Assembly (NCBI RefSeq): GCF_019793435.1
Contig: NZ_JAILYH010000012.1
Span: 1-64,000, forward strand
Source: Rhizobium redzepovicii
GTDB lineage: Bacteria > Pseudomonadota > Alphaproteobacteria > Rhizobiales > Rhizobiaceae
Reading direction: 5' to 3'
DNA: 64,000 bases
The notes beneath the pieces are model-generated. The model had not been told where the DNA came from and made no database searches. It saw nothing but the letters and a program-made list of their open reading frames with translations. The translations under genes were made by a program, and so were the position numbers. This document shows positions 34,404 to 43,599 of the stretch, in pieces (position 1 is the first letter of the stretch; every line of letters starts with the position of its first letter).

Positions 34404-36065
34404 TCAACCGAGCCGGATATAGGGCACGTCCTTCTTCGCCACCTCATCCAGCGCCTCCTCGTAACCGGCATCGGCGTAACGCATGACGCCAAGCGCCGTA
34501 TCGTTGGTCAGCGCATGGTCGAGCCGTTCGTCGGCGGCATCCGTGCCGTCGGCGACCACGGTGACGCCGCAGCTCGTCATGTAGCCGGCATAGCCGCCGC
34601 CGCCGGAATGGATGACGACCAGATCGGCCATCGACGAGCAGAGCATCATCGCATCGATCAGCGGCCAGTCGGCGATTGCGTCGGAGCCGTCCTTCATGCC
34701 CTCGGTCATGATATTCGGATGCGCCATGGCGCCGGCGTCGAGATGGTCGCGGGAGAAGGCGACCGGGCCTTTGAGTTCGCCGCTCGCAACCAGCGTGTTG
34801 ACGCGCCTTGCGAGTGCGGTGCGTTCGCCGTGGCCGAGCCAGGCGATGCGGGCCGGCAGCCCCTCGAAGGGCACATGCTCGCGCGCCAGCCGGATCCAGT
34901 TGGTGATGATCTTGTTATCGGGAAACATCTCGAGCAGCAGATCGTCGATCCGGGCGATATCGCTCTCCTCGCCTGACAGAGCCATCCAGCGGAACGGGCC
35001 GATCGCCCGGGCAAAGAGCGGCCTGAGATAGGCTTCGGTGAAGATCGGAATGTCGAAGGCATTGGCGACACCGCCCTCGCGGGCCTGCGTGCGGATGAGA
35101 TTGCCGTTGTCGAAGACCTCCGAGCCACGCTTCTGGAATTCCAGCATCGCCGTCACATGCTCGACGATCGAGGCCCGGCTTGCCGCCATCAACTGCCCCT
35201 GGCCGTCGTCGCGCAGACCCTTGACCTGATCGAGGCTCATACCCTTCGGCACGTAACCGTAGACGAGGTCATGCGCCGAGGTCTGGTCGGTGACGATGTC
35301 GGGCACGATGCCGCGCCGGGCGATCTCGGGATAGACCTCCGCCGCATTGCCGACGAGGCCGACGGACAGCGCCCGCTTGTCCTTCACCGCTGCATCGATC
35401 ATCTGAAGGGCGGTATCGAGATCGGGAGCGATTTCCTGGAGATAGCCGATCTGCTGGCGCTTGCGGGCGCGCTCCGGATCGATGTCGATGCAGAGGATTG
35501 CAGCCCCTGCCATGCGGCCGGCGAGAGGTTGCGCCCCGCCCATGCCGCCGAGGCCGGCCGTCAGCACGAACCGGCCGAGGAGATCGCCGCCGAAGCGCCG
35601 CTCGGCAATGCGCATGAAGATCTCGTAGGTGCCCTGGATGACGCCCTGGCTGCCGATATATTGCCAGGCGCCGGCCGTCAGCCCGCCCCAGCAGATCAAC
35701 CCCTTGCGCTGCAGCTCGTAGAATACTTCAGCCTTTGCCCATTGCCCGACGATATTGCAGTTCGCCATGATGACCAGCGGCGCCTTGGCATGCGTTCGAA
35801 CGAGGCCGATCGGCTTGCCGGACTGGATGAGCAGCGTCTGGTCCTCGTCCATCTCGGTCAGCGCTTTGACGATGCCCCTATGCGCCGCCCAGTTGCGGGC
35901 CGCCTTGCCGAGCGCGGCGTAGACGATCAGATTGTCGGGGTCCTCGCCGACGGAGAGCACGTTTTCGAGCAGCCGCAGCAGCGCCTCCTGCCGCCAGCCC
36001 TTGGCGCGCAGTTCCGGCCCGCCGGGAATCGGAAATTTCGGATGACGTGGATTGGCCTTCGGCAT
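34404..36065 (-). CDS. Urocanase-family hydratase, probable thiourocanate hydratase
   Basis: A 553-residue homologue of HutU with the NAD+-binding GLGGMGGAQPLA, DQTSAHD and DGTDAAD signatures. Two cysteines conserved in true urocanase are lost: the PARICW cysteine (Cys410 in Pseudomonas) is Ala408 (LPARIAWLG), and LFCRG is LFARA. The HHGGG motif is changed to IHSGGGG. A HutU label would therefore be misleading. As last gene of an operon with a MIO-less lyase, a DUF917 protein, a hydantoinase and a carbamoylase, it best fits hydration of thiourocanate in ergothioneine breakdown. Family certain; substrate inferred. Confidence 0.8.
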   Translation of the reverse strand: MPKANPRHPKFPIPGGPELRAKGWRQEALLRLLENVLSVGEDPDNLIVYAALGKAARNWAAHRGIVKALTEMDEDQTLLIQSGKPIGLVRTHAKAPLVIMANCNIVGQWAKAEVFYELQRKGLICWGGLTAGAWQYIGSQGVIQGTYEIFMRIAERRFGGDLLGRFVLTAGLGGMGGAQPLAGRMAGAAILCIDIDPERARKRQQIGYLQEIAPDLDTALQMIDAAVKDKRALSVGLVGNAAEVYPEIARRGIVPDIVTDQTSAHDLVYGYVPKGMSLDQVKGLRDDGQGQLMAASRASIVEHVTAMLEFQKRGSEVFDNGNLIRTQAREGGVANAFDIPIFTEAYLRPLFARAIGPFRWMALSGEESDIARIDDLLLEMFPDNKIITNWIRLAREHVPFEGLPARIAWLGHGERTALARRVNTLVASGELKGPVAFSRDHLDAGAMAHPNIMTEGMKDGSDAIADWPLIDAMMLCSSMADLVVIHSGGGGYAGYMTSCGVTVVADGTDAADERLDHALTNDTALGVMRYADAGYEEALDEVAKKDVPYIRLG

Positions 36066-36098
36066 CGTGGGTTCCTCGTTTTGCTCTGCCTTCGTTCG

Positions 36099-36428
36099 TT
36101 ATTTCCTGGGCAGCGATTCCACATAGGCGAGTGCCGCATCGAGCAAACGCCGTCTCAGGGTATCGTCGCCATAAACTTCGGCACCGCCTCGCACCCAGCC
36201 ATGCATCACCCGCTCGCCCGACAGCATCTGGATCACGCCTGGCAGTGCCAGCGCCCAGTCGTCATTGCCCTTGCCGAGACGGATCAGCATGCCGTCATGG
36301 CGTGCGCAGCAGAGAAGATTGCCGTTCAGCATGAAGGCCCAGCCGCCGAACATCGATTTTTCGGCAAGACCCGGCCGATCGCCGAGTTCCTCACGCATCA
36401 GTTCTTCGAGACCCCGATCGCGCGCCAT
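36099..36428 (-). CDS. TfoX N-terminal-domain protein
   Basis: One hundred and nine residues with the TfoX/Sxy N-terminal signature (KSMFGGWAFMLNGNLLCCARHDGMLIRLGKG). It lacks the C-terminal domain of competence regulators. It lies inside the catabolic operon, 3 bp after the DUF917 gene and 33 bp before the hydratase gene. Its role there is unknown. Confidence 0.85.
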   Translation of the reverse strand: MARDRGLEELMREELGDRPGLAEKSMFGGWAFMLNGNLLCCARHDGMLIRLGKGNDDWALALPGVIQMLSGERVMHGWVRGGAEVYGDDTLRRRLLDAALAYVESLPRK

Positions 36429-36431
36429 GGC

Positions 36432-37529
36432 TCAGGCCTTCGTCGCCAGTGCATAGCGGGCGATCTCGATCCCCATCGCCTTTTCGACGACGGGATAGAC
36501 GGTCGGATCGAGCACGCTTGCCGACAGCGGAATGATATCCATCGGCACATGCAGGATGAACACCCGCATGCCCTCCTTGAGCTGGCCGACGCTGAGCGGC
36601 TCGCCCTGTGGTGAAAGCGTGGTGATGACCGCGGGAAAGGTGGCAAGCCGCCCGCCATCCGCATCGTCCACCGCCATATATTCGTTCATCACATGCAGCG
36701 TCACCGACTTTTCGCCCGCGCCGACGGTGATCGTGCCGATGTCGAAGGCTTCCTTGGTGTAGACGACCTCCTTGCGGGTAATGATTCCTTCGGCAAGAAT
36801 ATGTCCGCCCGTCGTCTTGCAGATCGCGTCGATGACATCAGATCCGCCCTTCTTCTCCGCCGCGATGATCGCCTCACCGAGCGAAAGTGCCATCGAAATG
36901 CCGCCGAGCGCCGCATGGCTGCGGACATAGGAGGCTCTGAGCGGATTGCGGCAACTGGCGATGAAGCCGCCGGATTGATCGGCGGCGGCGCGCAGCACCG
37001 GCGAGATCTTCGCGGTCGCGCCCTTCACCACCAGTTCGATATAGCGGCTTTCGGCCCGATTGCCGCCGACCGCGGTCTGGATCATCTGCTCCGGCGAGCC
37101 GGCCATGCCGATCGAGCCCATGTCGCCGGTGGGATGGGCGCGGATATCCCCGACCGCGTCGACCACCTTGGTACCGAGGATCGCTGACGGCAGCCAGCCG
37201 TTCAGCGTCGAGGATTTGCCGTTCTGGCCGATGATCAGCCCGGAAAGCTTTTCGCCGAGTGCCTCCTGCAGCAATTGCACCGCCTTCACATAATCGATGC
37301 CCTGCATTTCCCAGGGGGTGGTGGAGGCCGGCGCGCCGATCGCAGCCGCGGTGGCGATCCACTCCTCGTCCTTCAACTCGTCGATCGAGACCAGCTCGGG
37401 CTTGCCGACATTGACGGCGGCATAACCGAGCATCCGCCCGTGATCGGCCCAGCCGCCGCCACCGGCGGCATAGACGGAGCCGCCCTTGACCGCGGCTTCC
37501 ACGTCCTTCTCAACCAGTATGCGTCCCAT
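36432..37529 (-). CDS. DUF917 / S-methyl-thiohydantoin desulfurase-family protein
   Basis: Three hundred and sixty-five residues matching the DUF917 pattern (YAAGGGGWADHGRMLGYAA, SIDELKDEEW, GQNGKSSTLNGW). As I recall, this family has been renamed after S-methyl thiohydantoin desulfurase. In this operon it would remove sulfur from the thiohydantoin-propionate formed by the hydratase, giving hydantoin-5-propionate. Its first 20 bases overlap the carbamoylase gene. Family confident; reaction inferred. Confidence 0.75.
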   Translation of the reverse strand: MGRILVEKDVEAAVKGGSVYAAGGGGWADHGRMLGYAAVNVGKPELVSIDELKDEEWIATAAAIGAPASTTPWEMQGIDYVKAVQLLQEALGEKLSGLIIGQNGKSSTLNGWLPSAILGTKVVDAVGDIRAHPTGDMGSIGMAGSPEQMIQTAVGGNRAESRYIELVVKGATAKISPVLRAAADQSGGFIASCRNPLRASYVRSHAALGGISMALSLGEAIIAAEKKGGSDVIDAICKTTGGHILAEGIITRKEVVYTKEAFDIGTITVGAGEKSVTLHVMNEYMAVDDADGGRLATFPAVITTLSPQGEPLSVGQLKEGMRVFILHVPMDIIPLSASVLDPTVYPVVEKAMGIEIARYALATKA

Positions 37530-38790
37530 CGGTCTTCTCCCGCGTCAAATCCGTGTCCATCTCGCGCACCGCCTCGAACAGCACGGCGGCGCCGAGCGCA
37601 ATATCGTCATTTTCCGCCCGTTCGTCGGGGCAATGGCTGCGTCCTCCCCGGCAGGGCACGAAGATCATCGCCGCCGGCGCCACCTTGGCGATCCAGGCCG
37701 TATCGTGTCCCGCGCCGGAGGCCATGCGCCGATGTTTGGCGCCGACGCGTTGGCAGGCAGTCTCCAATGTCGAAAGCAGGCCGGCATCGCCCGGCGTCGG
37801 CATATTGTCGGAGACCCGGTTCGGCGTCTCGATCGTGACGCCATAGGGGGTGGCCAGCTTTTCGACATGGCCATCGAGCCAGCGGCAGAAGGCCTCCATG
37901 TCGGCACGAATCTCGGCGCGGCCATCGATCAGCAGCACCACTTTCGACGGCACGACATTGGCGGCATTCGGCTCGATCCTGAATTCACCGACCGTCGCCG
38001 CGAAGTGGCCCGGCGTTTTGGAGAGCTCAGCCGCGGCGTTGCGAATGTCGAGCACCAGCTGCGAGGCTGCCACCAGCGCATCCGCCCGCCGGTCCATCGG
38101 CGTCGTGCCGGCATGATCGGCCCGTCCCTCGACGGTGATCTCGATGCGGGTAATGCCTGCAATCGCGGTGACGATGCCGATATCCTCTCTTTCGGCTTCG
38201 AGCACCGGTCCTTGCTCGATATGAAGCTCGAGAAAGCCGGCGAGATCCGGCCGCTTCTGCTGCGCCAGCACGCCGGGCTCGCCGCCCATCTCAGCGATGC
38301 CCTCGGCAAGGTCGAGACCGCCACTGACGCGGGAAAGCCAGGCTTCCGGCAATTGCCCGGTCATCCCGCGGCTGCCGATGCAAGAGACGCCGAAGATGCT
38401 AACCTCCTCGGCAAGGAAGTCGACGATCTCCAGATCGTGGTCGAGTTCGATCGCCTGGTCGCTCAGCGCACGCGCCACTTCCAGCGCCGAGACCACCCCG
38501 GCAACGCCGTCGAAGCGGCCGCCGTCCGGCACCGTGTCGGAATGCGAACCGACCATGATCGTGCCGAGCCAGGGCTTGCGGCCCGTGCGCCGGCCGATCA
38601 GATTGCCGGCGGCATCGATCCGCGTTTCCAGTCCCGCCGCCTTCATCTTCGCTTCGATATAGGCCCGGCCTTCGAGAAAGAGCGGTGAGAAGGCCCGCCG
38701 CGTCCAGGGGTGCCCCGGCTCGGTAATCGCGGCCAGCGCCTCGATATCCCTGGCGATACGGCCGGCATTGATGGGAAGATTTCGGTTCAT
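37510..38790 (-). CDS. M20-family N-carbamoyl-L-amino acid hydrolase, probable N-carbamoylglutamate hydrolase
   Basis: Four hundred and twenty-six residues with dinuclear-metal motifs GSHSDTVPDGGRFDGVAGV, EEVSIFG and HIEQGP, typical of the allantoate amidohydrolase/carbamoylase group. It opens the carbamoyl amide to free amino acid, CO2 and ammonia. In context the substrate is likely N-carbamoyl-L-glutamate from the hydantoinase, whose stop it overlaps (ATGA). Allantoate is the main alternative, but no other purine genes are present. Confidence 0.85.
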   Translation of the reverse strand: MNRNLPINAGRIARDIEALAAITEPGHPWTRRAFSPLFLEGRAYIEAKMKAAGLETRIDAAGNLIGRRTGRKPWLGTIMVGSHSDTVPDGGRFDGVAGVVSALEVARALSDQAIELDHDLEIVDFLAEEVSIFGVSCIGSRGMTGQLPEAWLSRVSGGLDLAEGIAEMGGEPGVLAQQKRPDLAGFLELHIEQGPVLEAEREDIGIVTAIAGITRIEITVEGRADHAGTTPMDRRADALVAASQLVLDIRNAAAELSKTPGHFAATVGEFRIEPNAANVVPSKVVLLIDGRAEIRADMEAFCRWLDGHVEKLATPYGVTIETPNRVSDNMPTPGDAGLLSTLETACQRVGAKHRRMASGAGHDTAWIAKVAPAAMIFVPCRGGRSHCPDERAENDDIALGAAVLFEAVREMDTDLTREKTDGTHTG

Positions 38791-40166
38791 GCATCCGTTC
38801 CCGCAATGACCTGGCGCGGCAACGGCCGCACGAACCGTCCGCTGCCGGGCTCGGCCAGCACCTTGCCGCCTTCGGCGATCTTTTCACCCCTGAGATAGGT
38901 GGCGGAAACGGTCCAGGGCAGGCGAATGCCGTTGTAAGGGCTCCAGCCGACGACATTGTTGCCGCTTGCCGCAGCGTCATAGACGCTGTCCCTCGGTTCG
39001 AGCACGGTGATATCGGCATCTTTGCCCGGCGTCAGCGCCCCCTTGATATGGTCGAGCCGGAAATGCCTGGCCGGATTTTCGGCCATGAGCCGCGCTGCCC
39101 AGGTCAGGGGAATGCCGCGTTCGATGGCGCCTTTGACGAAGAGCGGCACCATCACCTCGAGGCCGGGAACACCTGAGGCGTTGGCGAGCATGTCGGGATT
39201 GGTCTTGCGGTTTTCCGACCAGCTGACGTGATCGGTCGAGACCAGCCAGACATCACCCTCGGCCACCTTCCGCCAGAGCGTCTCCACCTCGGCGCGCGGC
39301 CGCACCGGCGGATTGATCTTCGCCTTGCCACCGAGGCGCTTCACGTCGTTTTCCTCGTCGAGCGTCAGATAATGGATGCAGCATTCGACCGTCGCCGCAA
39401 AGCCGTCGCGGCGATAGGCGCGGGCGATATCGTAGCCGCGCCCGAGCGAGCAGTGCACCACGTGCGCCGGGCAGTGGGTCACGGCACCGGTCTCGAAGAT
39501 CGTATGCATCGCCAGCAGCTCAGTGATCGGCGGCCGTGACAGGCCGTGCGCCCGCCAGTCGGTGACGCCGCTTGCCTTCACCTCAGCCATATAGCTGCGC
39601 ACCGCCTCGTCATCCTCATTGTGTACGCCTGCCGTCAGCCCGGTCGGAGCGATCTCCGCAAAACAGGCGTCGAGCAGGGTCGGCGGAATGCGCGGAAAAC
39701 GCTTGGGATCGGTGCCGAAGGTCGAGAATTTGAACGCCGCAACGCCGGCCTCGACCATCTCGCCGATCCGCGCCGGGCCTTCTTCCGGGTCGACGGTGCC
39801 GTAAAGCGCGAAGTCGACGCGCGCCTGCTGCCCGGCATGGTCGATCTTGCGTTTGACCGCCGCCGCCGAGCAGACAAGATCGCCCTCGTCATAGGGCATA
39901 TCGACGATTGTTGTCACGCCGCCGGCCGCTGCCGACCGCGTCGACCAGATGAAATCCTCCTGGTCCTTCTGCGAGAGCGAATGCACCTGCGCGTCGATCG
40001 CGCCAGGCAGGATCAGTGCTTTGCCGAGCAGGTGGCGTTCCCGCGCCGCAGGCGGCACGCCGAGGCCGACCTCGGCGATCTTGCCGTTGCGCACGGCAAC
40101 ATAACCCGCTTCGACAATGCGGTCCGGCAGCACCACCGTGCCCTGCAGAACGAGATCGAAGTCCAT
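38787..40166 (-). CDS. Hydantoinase/dihydroorotase-like amidohydrolase
   Basis: Four hundred and fifty-nine residues of the cyclic amidohydrolase superfamily. The carboxylated-lysine position (AAFKFSTFG), HNED, HCSLGRG and TDH metal motifs are present. The first metal motif is DAQVHS (58-63) rather than the usual DxHxH, so one histidine ligand is Gln60. It would open the hydantoin ring of hydantoin-5-propionate to N-carbamoylglutamate. Automatic tools may call it allantoinase or dihydroorotase; the operon argues against both. Confidence 0.83.
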   Translation of the reverse strand: MDFDLVLQGTVVLPDRIVEAGYVAVRNGKIAEVGLGVPPAARERHLLGKALILPGAIDAQVHSLSQKDQEDFIWSTRSAAAGGVTTIVDMPYDEGDLVCSAAAVKRKIDHAGQQARVDFALYGTVDPEEGPARIGEMVEAGVAAFKFSTFGTDPKRFPRIPPTLLDACFAEIAPTGLTAGVHNEDDEAVRSYMAEVKASGVTDWRAHGLSRPPITELLAMHTIFETGAVTHCPAHVVHCSLGRGYDIARAYRRDGFAATVECCIHYLTLDEENDVKRLGGKAKINPPVRPRAEVETLWRKVAEGDVWLVSTDHVSWSENRKTNPDMLANASGVPGLEVMVPLFVKGAIERGIPLTWAARLMAENPARHFRLDHIKGALTPGKDADITVLEPRDSVYDAAASGNNVVGWSPYNGIRLPWTVSATYLRGEKIAEGGKVLAEPGSGRFVRPLPRQVIAGTDA

Positions 40167-40190
40167 GTCGGCTCCTCCAAAAAGCTGAGT

Positions 40191-41777
40191 TCAGATTGCC
40201 TGCGCCTCGTGGCGGGTCAGCCGCTCCTCGATATGCTCCAGTGATCCGAGCGCAAAGAAATCGTCGAAGGAGGCGATCGGAACCTGTGCAGTCAGTCTCG
40301 ACAGGAAGTCGTCCGAGCCGAGCTCCTCCTCGATTGCCTCCACCTCAGCCGAAAGCGGCCGGTCCACGATATAGAAATCCGCATGTTTGCGCACGACCTC
40401 GTAGAGCATGGCGGCAACGCCCTTCGGTTCATCGCCGAGGATGTCGATCGCCTGGGCGGAGAGCAGTGCCTCCAGCGCCGCCAGGCGCTTCAACGCCTGC
40501 ATCTGCCGCTCGAAGCGCTCGATGACCAGCGGCAGGAACGCCGCCTCGTCCTCCAGCCCGGCCGCCACCACCAGCGACTGCGCCGACACCGGATTGGACA
40601 TCGACAGCACGCGCGAAAAAATCTCGCCGGCAAGTTTGATGATCGGCCCGAATCCGGTGGCGATCCGCCCCGGCGGCACGAGATTGACCGGCAGGTCGCG
40701 CCGCTGGCCGTTGCCGAGAATGACGCAGCGGTTGAAGGCGTTGCGCGCCGCATGCGCCATGCAGAGGGCGGCCGATTCGAGCAGGATCGTCACGTCGAGC
40801 GGAAGCGATCCGCCCGAGGTCATCACCCGGCCTTCGACCACCACGGGATTGTCGTCCGAACGCCCGGTGGCGGCAAGGATTTTGTGGCCGGTCGATAGCA
40901 GGTTTTCGATGACCGCACCGAACACCTGGGCAATCATGCGCAGGCTGAGCGGATCCTGCACATGCGTTGCAACAGGCCAGTTCCAGTCATCGGATGCGTT
41001 GCAGAGCCAGGCGCCGATCAGCGCCTCGCGCGCGGTGCCGACATGGCGGACCGCCTTCCACGGATCACGCGATGCGCCGAGCGCACCGGCCGCCATCATC
41101 GCCGTCGCCAGCAGGATCCGGATCGAGGCCGCCGCATTGCGCGTCGTTTCCGCCGCCGCGGCAAAACTTACCGCATTGATGCTGAGCGAGGCGAGGCTGT
41201 CGCGCGGCGCCATCCGCACCGGCTCCAGCCCGGCCGCCCGGAAGGCTTCCGCTGCCTGCATGCGGTTGCCGCGATAGATCGCTTCGCCGACCCCGGTCAG
41301 CACCGCGCCGATCTGCCCCATCAGGCCGATATCGGCGCAGCCGATCGAGCCGGTGCGGCGCACGACCGGGATGAGATCGGCTTTCAGCATGGTGATATAG
41401 GCCTCGATCAACTCCGGCGTGCAGCCGACCTGGCCGGTCAGAGCCGTATTGACGCGGATCGCCATGGCATTGCGGACGACATTGCAGGAAAACGGCGTGC
41501 CGGTGCCGAAATGATGGGCGCGCACCAGGCCGAGATTGAAGGTGTCGAGTTCGTCGGCCGACCATTCCACATCCTTCATGGCGCCGACGCCAGTCGTCGA
41601 GCCGTAGACGGGCATGCCGGAGGCGATCGCATCCTCGACGATCTCGCGGGCAATGGCGATGCGCGCCATGCCGGTGGCCGAAGCCGAAATCGTCGCCTTG
41701 CCCGCACCGATCGTCACCATCTCGGCAAAACCGAGCGGCCGTCCGGAAAGTTCGATGCCAGGGCGTTCGTGCTGCAT
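40191..41777 (-). CDS. MIO-less aromatic-lyase-family protein, probable ergothionase
   Basis: A 528-residue member of the histidine/phenylalanine ammonia-lyase fold (YGSTTGVGAM, NLGLVRAHHFGTG, VQDPLSLRMIAQVFGA). The MIO-forming Ala-Ser-Gly is replaced: the segment reads GSIGCADIGLMG, so residues 147-149 are Cys-Ala-Asp and the prosthetic group cannot form. Ergothionase, which eliminates trimethylamine from ergothioneine to give thiourocanate, is known as a MIO-less member of this fold. It is first in the operon, 24 bp before the hydantoinase gene. HutH is the label to distrust here. Confidence 0.78.
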   Translation of the reverse strand: MQHERPGIELSGRPLGFAEMVTIGAGKATISASATGMARIAIAREIVEDAIASGMPVYGSTTGVGAMKDVEWSADELDTFNLGLVRAHHFGTGTPFSCNVVRNAMAIRVNTALTGQVGCTPELIEAYITMLKADLIPVVRRTGSIGCADIGLMGQIGAVLTGVGEAIYRGNRMQAAEAFRAAGLEPVRMAPRDSLASLSINAVSFAAAAETTRNAAASIRILLATAMMAAGALGASRDPWKAVRHVGTAREALIGAWLCNASDDWNWPVATHVQDPLSLRMIAQVFGAVIENLLSTGHKILAATGRSDDNPVVVEGRVMTSGGSLPLDVTILLESAALCMAHAARNAFNRCVILGNGQRRDLPVNLVPPGRIATGFGPIIKLAGEIFSRVLSMSNPVSAQSLVVAAGLEDEAAFLPLVIERFERQMQALKRLAALEALLSAQAIDILGDEPKGVAAMLYEVVRKHADFYIVDRPLSAEVEAIEEELGSDDFLSRLTAQVPIASFDDFFALGSLEHIEERLTRHEAQAI

Positions 41778-41853
41778 GTGCCATATCTCCTAGAACAGGA
41801 TGATCTTAGGCCGGTCCGGCCGAAAATCTGAATCCCGTTCCAAATTAAAGAGC

Positions 41854-41903
41854 TAGAGCATGATGTCGCCCGAAAACCGCTTACACTTCGGCATCATGCT
41901 CTA
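41854..41903. repeat. Short palindromic rhizobial intergenic repeat
   Basis: TAGAGCATGATG (41854-41865) and its exact complement (41892-41903) frame a 26-nt loop with GTCGCCCGAAAACCGCTTACAC. Elements of this type (AGAGCATGATG...CATCATGCTCT) recur between genes in Rhizobium. It may serve as 5' boundary of the catabolic operon. Confidence 0.65.
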
Positions 41904-41976
41904 ACGGCGAGACTAAGCGAGCCCTCGGTCGCATGGGATATCCTAAATGCCGAACACAGCATGTTTTACCGATGGA

Positions 41977-43551
41977 TCAGCTCAGCATCCAGGCAATATA
42001 GAGAAGCGTCAATGCAATGACCCAAAGGGCGATCCTGGCCGAGCGGTTGTGTCGCGCCTCGGCCTTGCCGATCGCCTCAGCCGTCTGCGCGTCGAAGCGT
42101 AAGCCGTGTTCGCTCATGTGCAGAAGCTGGTGGTGGAATTTTTCGGTCTTCGCCGCAATTTCCGGCACGGCTTCGGCAAGTTTGACCGCCGCCTTCAGCC
42201 CATCCTTGAGGTCGGTGGCGATCCGCTTCGGGCCGAGATTGGTGCGGATCCAGTCGCCGACGACAGGCTCGGAGGCTTTCCACATGTTGAAGCGCGGGTT
42301 GAGCATGCGCGACACGCCCTCGACCACCACCATGGTCTTCTGCAACATTACCAGCTCCGGCCGTGTCGCCATGTCGAAGAGTTCGGTCACTTCGAACAGC
42401 AGCGTCAAGAGTTTGCCCATGGAGATCGTCTCGGCCGGCTGCCCATGGATCGGCTCGCCGATCGCCCGGATCGCCTGGGCAAAACTCTCGACATTGTGGT
42501 GGCCCGGCACATAGCCCGCCTCGAAATGCACCTCGGCGACGCGGATATAGTCGCGGGTGATGAAGCCATAGAGGATTTCGGCGAGGAACCGCCGTTCCTT
42601 TTTGCCAAGCCGTCCGACAATGCCCATGTCGACCGCAACGATCATGCCGTCCGCATCGACGAAGAGATTGCCCGGATGCATGTCGGCATGGAAGAAGCCG
42701 TCGCGCAGCGTGTGGCGCAGGAAGGACTGGATCAGCGTGTCGGCAAGCAGGTTGAGATCGTGGCCGGCCGCGCGCAGTCCTTCGACGTCGGACATGCGGG
42801 TGCCGTCGATCCATTCCATGGTGATGACATCGCGCCCGGTGCGCTCCCAGTCGACCTTCGGCACGCGGAAGCCGGGATCCTTTTCGGTATTCTCGGCGAT
42901 TTCGGAGAGGGCGGCCGCCTCGAGGCGAAGATCCATCTCCACCTTCGTCGTCTGCTCCAGCGTCTTCGTCACCTCGACCGGCCGCAGCCGTCGGCTGGAG
43001 GCCAGGAAACGCTCCTGCATATGGGCAACGAGGTACATCGCCTCGATGTCATGAGCAAAACGCTGGCGCACGCCGGGCCGCACGATCTTGACGGCGACCT
43101 TCTTGCGGCCCTCGGATGTTTCGACTTCGGCCGGATGCACCTGGGCGATCGAGGCGGCGGCGATCGGCTCGCCGAAGCTCGCATAGAGTTCGCCGATCGG
43201 CCGCCCGAGCGAGCCTTCGATATTGGCCTTGGCGGCAGCCGAGGGGAAGAAGGCCATCCGATCCTGCAACTGCGACAGGTCGTTGGCGAATTCGACGCCG
43301 ACCACGTCAGGCCGCGTTGCCAGGAACTGCCCGATTTTCACATAGGAGGGGCCGAGCCGCTCGACGGCATGCGCCAACCGGTCGCTGCGCTTCTGATGGC
43401 GCGCCTTGCTGCGCTCGAAAATCGTCACGAAGGATTTGGCGAGCGCCACCGGAGGCGGCAGGCCTTCGGACGGCAGAGCTGACACGACGCCCTCACGCAC
43501 GAGCACCCAGCCGACGCGCCAAAGGCGGAAATAGGCCCCGAACGTGCTCAT
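41977..43551 (-). CDS. ubiB: UbiB-family protein of ubiquinone synthesis
   Basis: A 524-residue atypical kinase/ATPase of the ABC1/ADCK family, with the KxGQ motif (YVKIGQFLATRPD), the ATP-site lysine in KKVAVKIVRPG, HADMHPGNLF and DMGIVG, and two C-terminal membrane-anchoring helices. Required in vivo for ubiquinone production. It follows ubiE by 48 bp in the same orientation. Confidence 0.94.
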   Translation of the reverse strand: MSTFGAYFRLWRVGWVLVREGVVSALPSEGLPPPVALAKSFVTIFERSKARHQKRSDRLAHAVERLGPSYVKIGQFLATRPDVVGVEFANDLSQLQDRMAFFPSAAAKANIEGSLGRPIGELYASFGEPIAAASIAQVHPAEVETSEGRKKVAVKIVRPGVRQRFAHDIEAMYLVAHMQERFLASSRRLRPVEVTKTLEQTTKVEMDLRLEAAALSEIAENTEKDPGFRVPKVDWERTGRDVITMEWIDGTRMSDVEGLRAAGHDLNLLADTLIQSFLRHTLRDGFFHADMHPGNLFVDADGMIVAVDMGIVGRLGKKERRFLAEILYGFITRDYIRVAEVHFEAGYVPGHHNVESFAQAIRAIGEPIHGQPAETISMGKLLTLLFEVTELFDMATRPELVMLQKTMVVVEGVSRMLNPRFNMWKASEPVVGDWIRTNLGPKRIATDLKDGLKAAVKLAEAVPEIAAKTEKFHHQLLHMSEHGLRFDAQTAEAIGKAEARHNRSARIALWVIALTLLYIAWMLS

Positions 43552-43599
43552 GCTGCAGTGCCCCGCCGGCCGAGGTTGGTGTTTGCTTCCCTCATTCCC

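Noticed and set aside
34404..41777. Classical histidine utilisation (hutH/hutU) operon
   Set aside because: Both enzymes lack catalytic signatures, there is no hutI or hutG, and hydantoin-type enzymes are present instead.
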